NCBI RefSeq assembly: GCF_003075435.1
Contig: NZ_QCZJ01000007.1
Span: forward strand, 124,001-188,000
Direction: 5' to 3'
DNA length: 64,000 nucleotides
Source of the DNA: Terrimonas sp.
GTDB taxonomy: Bacteria; Bacteroidota; Bacteroidia; Chitinophagales; Chitinophagaceae
Positions within the stretch are counted from its first letter, which is position 1. Each line of letters starts with the position of its first letter. Below, piece by piece: positions 63,348-64,000 of the stretch. The position numbers were made by a program, and so were the translations under genes. A model generated the notes under the pieces. That model was not told the DNA's origin. It searched no databases and saw only the letters and a program-made list of their open reading frames with translations.

Positions 63348-64000
63348 TTAATCTTTATTTCTTCCCTTCTCACCAGGATACAACTGTTGAACAATATCAC
63401 TCTGCCACACTTTTTTTGTTTCAGCGTTTATAACAGATAATCTGCCTGTGAATGCTGCCCCGGTATCTACATTCCAGACATTAGCGGCATGCATCGGCAT
63501 ATAGCTGTTGAAATTAATAGTAGGCGTATGCCCTATAAATATTTCTTCAAAAAGTTTAAGCCGTTTGGGATACCATACTGAATCCTCCTGTATCCTGCTA
63601 TCCATTATTGTTACAGCCACTTCCCACAATGTTCTGTCCCAATAAAAATTGCTTTCATAACTCTCCGTCTCCGGGCCATGCATGGATGAAAACCCTGCAT
63701 GTACAAAGAGCCTGTTCTTATCATCTATATAGTAATTCTGCATCCGGCTAAAAAAAGCAAGATGACGTTGCTTTTCATGAACACCTATATTTCTGTAAGC
63801 CTCTACGGTAGACTTTCCCCCATGCTGCAGCCAGTATGGGTTGGGGTATTCACCTTTCAGCCAGGATTCACACCATACATCATGGTTCCCACGAAGAAAA
63901 ATACAATTACATATTGTGCCCAATTCATCAAGGTATGTTATAACACCCGGTGATTCAGACCACCCATCTACGTAATCACCAAGAAAGATCAGCAGATCAT
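63348..64000 (-). CDS. Calcineurin-like metallophosphatase (5' part outside window)
   Basis: The coding frame is open to the right window edge, so the start lies outside; a Met inside the frame at 63923 is not the real start. Metal-binding motifs: LIFLGDYVDGW and FLRGNHDVW, then a downstream HAGFSS and EIFIGHTPTINFN with NVDTGAAFTG. This matches the serine/threonine-phosphatase-like family of ApaH/PrpE type (PPP-like). It dephosphorylates proteins or dinucleotides; exact substrate unknown. Confidence 0.88.
   Translation of the reverse strand, partial: DLLIFLGDYVDGWSESPGVITYLDELGTICNCIFLRGNHDVWCESWLKGEYPNPYWLQHGGKSTVEAYRNIGVHEKQRHLAFFSRMQNYYIDDKNRLFVHAGFSSMHGPETESYESNFYWDRTLWEVAVTIMDSRIQEDSVWYPKRLKLFEEIFIGHTPTINFNSYMPMHAANVWNVDTGAAFTGRLSVINAETKKVWQSDIVQQLYPGEKGRNKD

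Noticed and set aside
1-64000. tRNA, rRNA, tmRNA, RNase P or SRP RNA genes
   Set aside because: No T-loop (GGTTCGAATCC type) or other conserved core was seen by eye; a covariance scan would be needed to be certain.

Overview
The window is AT-rich and looks like a chromosome segment of a Bacteroidota bacterium, most likely of the Chitinophagaceae type. The evidence is a set of families largely typical of that phylum: a GLPGLI protein paired with a carboxypeptidase-regulatory/TonB-type barrel, a second large outer-membrane barrel, a LytS/LytTR pair, an HU-CCDC81 protein behind a TPR/barrel pair, a nirBD locus with an alginate-export-like porin, Lys/Ala-rich SWIB protein, start codons without clear Shine-Dalgarno sequences, and a few -7 elements of the TAnnTTTG kind. 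No rRNA, tRNA, CRISPR array, phage or recognisable transposase was seen.

Layout. 1-2640: start of a lipoprotein of the membrane-bound dehydrogenase/HEAT type, cut by the window edge. 2976-4540: small redox cluster (OsmC, DUF2892, haem-binding DUF3365, DUF6132). 4848-5736: two small unknown genes. 5746-13830: the most interesting locus, a tight five-gene minus-strand operon: cobalamin-type radical SAM enzyme, cytochrome P450, second radical SAM enzyme, GNAT/BioF2-like acyltransferase, and a 901-residue fusion of a class III aminotransferase with a complete domain resembling cyanobacterial acyl-ACP reductase (AAR). A divergent GNAT-like gene starts 151-181 bases away. The parts suggest acyl thioester -> fatty aldehyde -> fatty amine -> N-acylation, with hydroxylation and radical chemistry: a candidate undescribed lipid or lipoamine pathway.

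15097-24232: membrane protein and YdjM-type hydrolase, outer-membrane barrel with a LytTR two-component system, secreted class 3 lipase, secreted nucleoside hydrolase behind a structured leader. 24396-28577: SWIB protein, thioredoxin-like lipoprotein, then a decay zone with at least three broken genes (one an M23 peptidase) around an intact marC, and a membrane-anchored cytochrome c. 28616-32351: small lipoprotein, ChbG-like deacetylase, sugar transporter, GIY-YIG nuclease embedded in repeats. 32610-39817: nitrite assimilation locus (porin, FocA/NirC channel, NirD, NirB; divergent siroheme methyltransferase and Crp/Fnr regulator). 39895-50147: zinc alcohol dehydrogenase, GLPGLI/TonB-barrel pair, Tat-exported aminotransferase, seven-PAS histidine kinase. 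50538-64000: flavin monooxygenase, alpha/beta hydrolase, CinA, PBP4-type peptidase, DoxX, TPR/barrel/HU-CCDC81 module, an unknown protein, Tat-exported sugar phosphate isomerase-like protein and a metallophosphatase cut by the window end.

Intergenic space is rich in dispersed imperfect palindromes. One family (five copies or parts) has inner arms built on GCCTCGTGCCTCGGCATGACA whose two halves change together between copies. A related palindrome with a different head but similar core lies beside the GIY-YIG gene, which is flanked by direct repeats of about 150 bases. A second, unrelated repeat family occurs twice plus a remnant.
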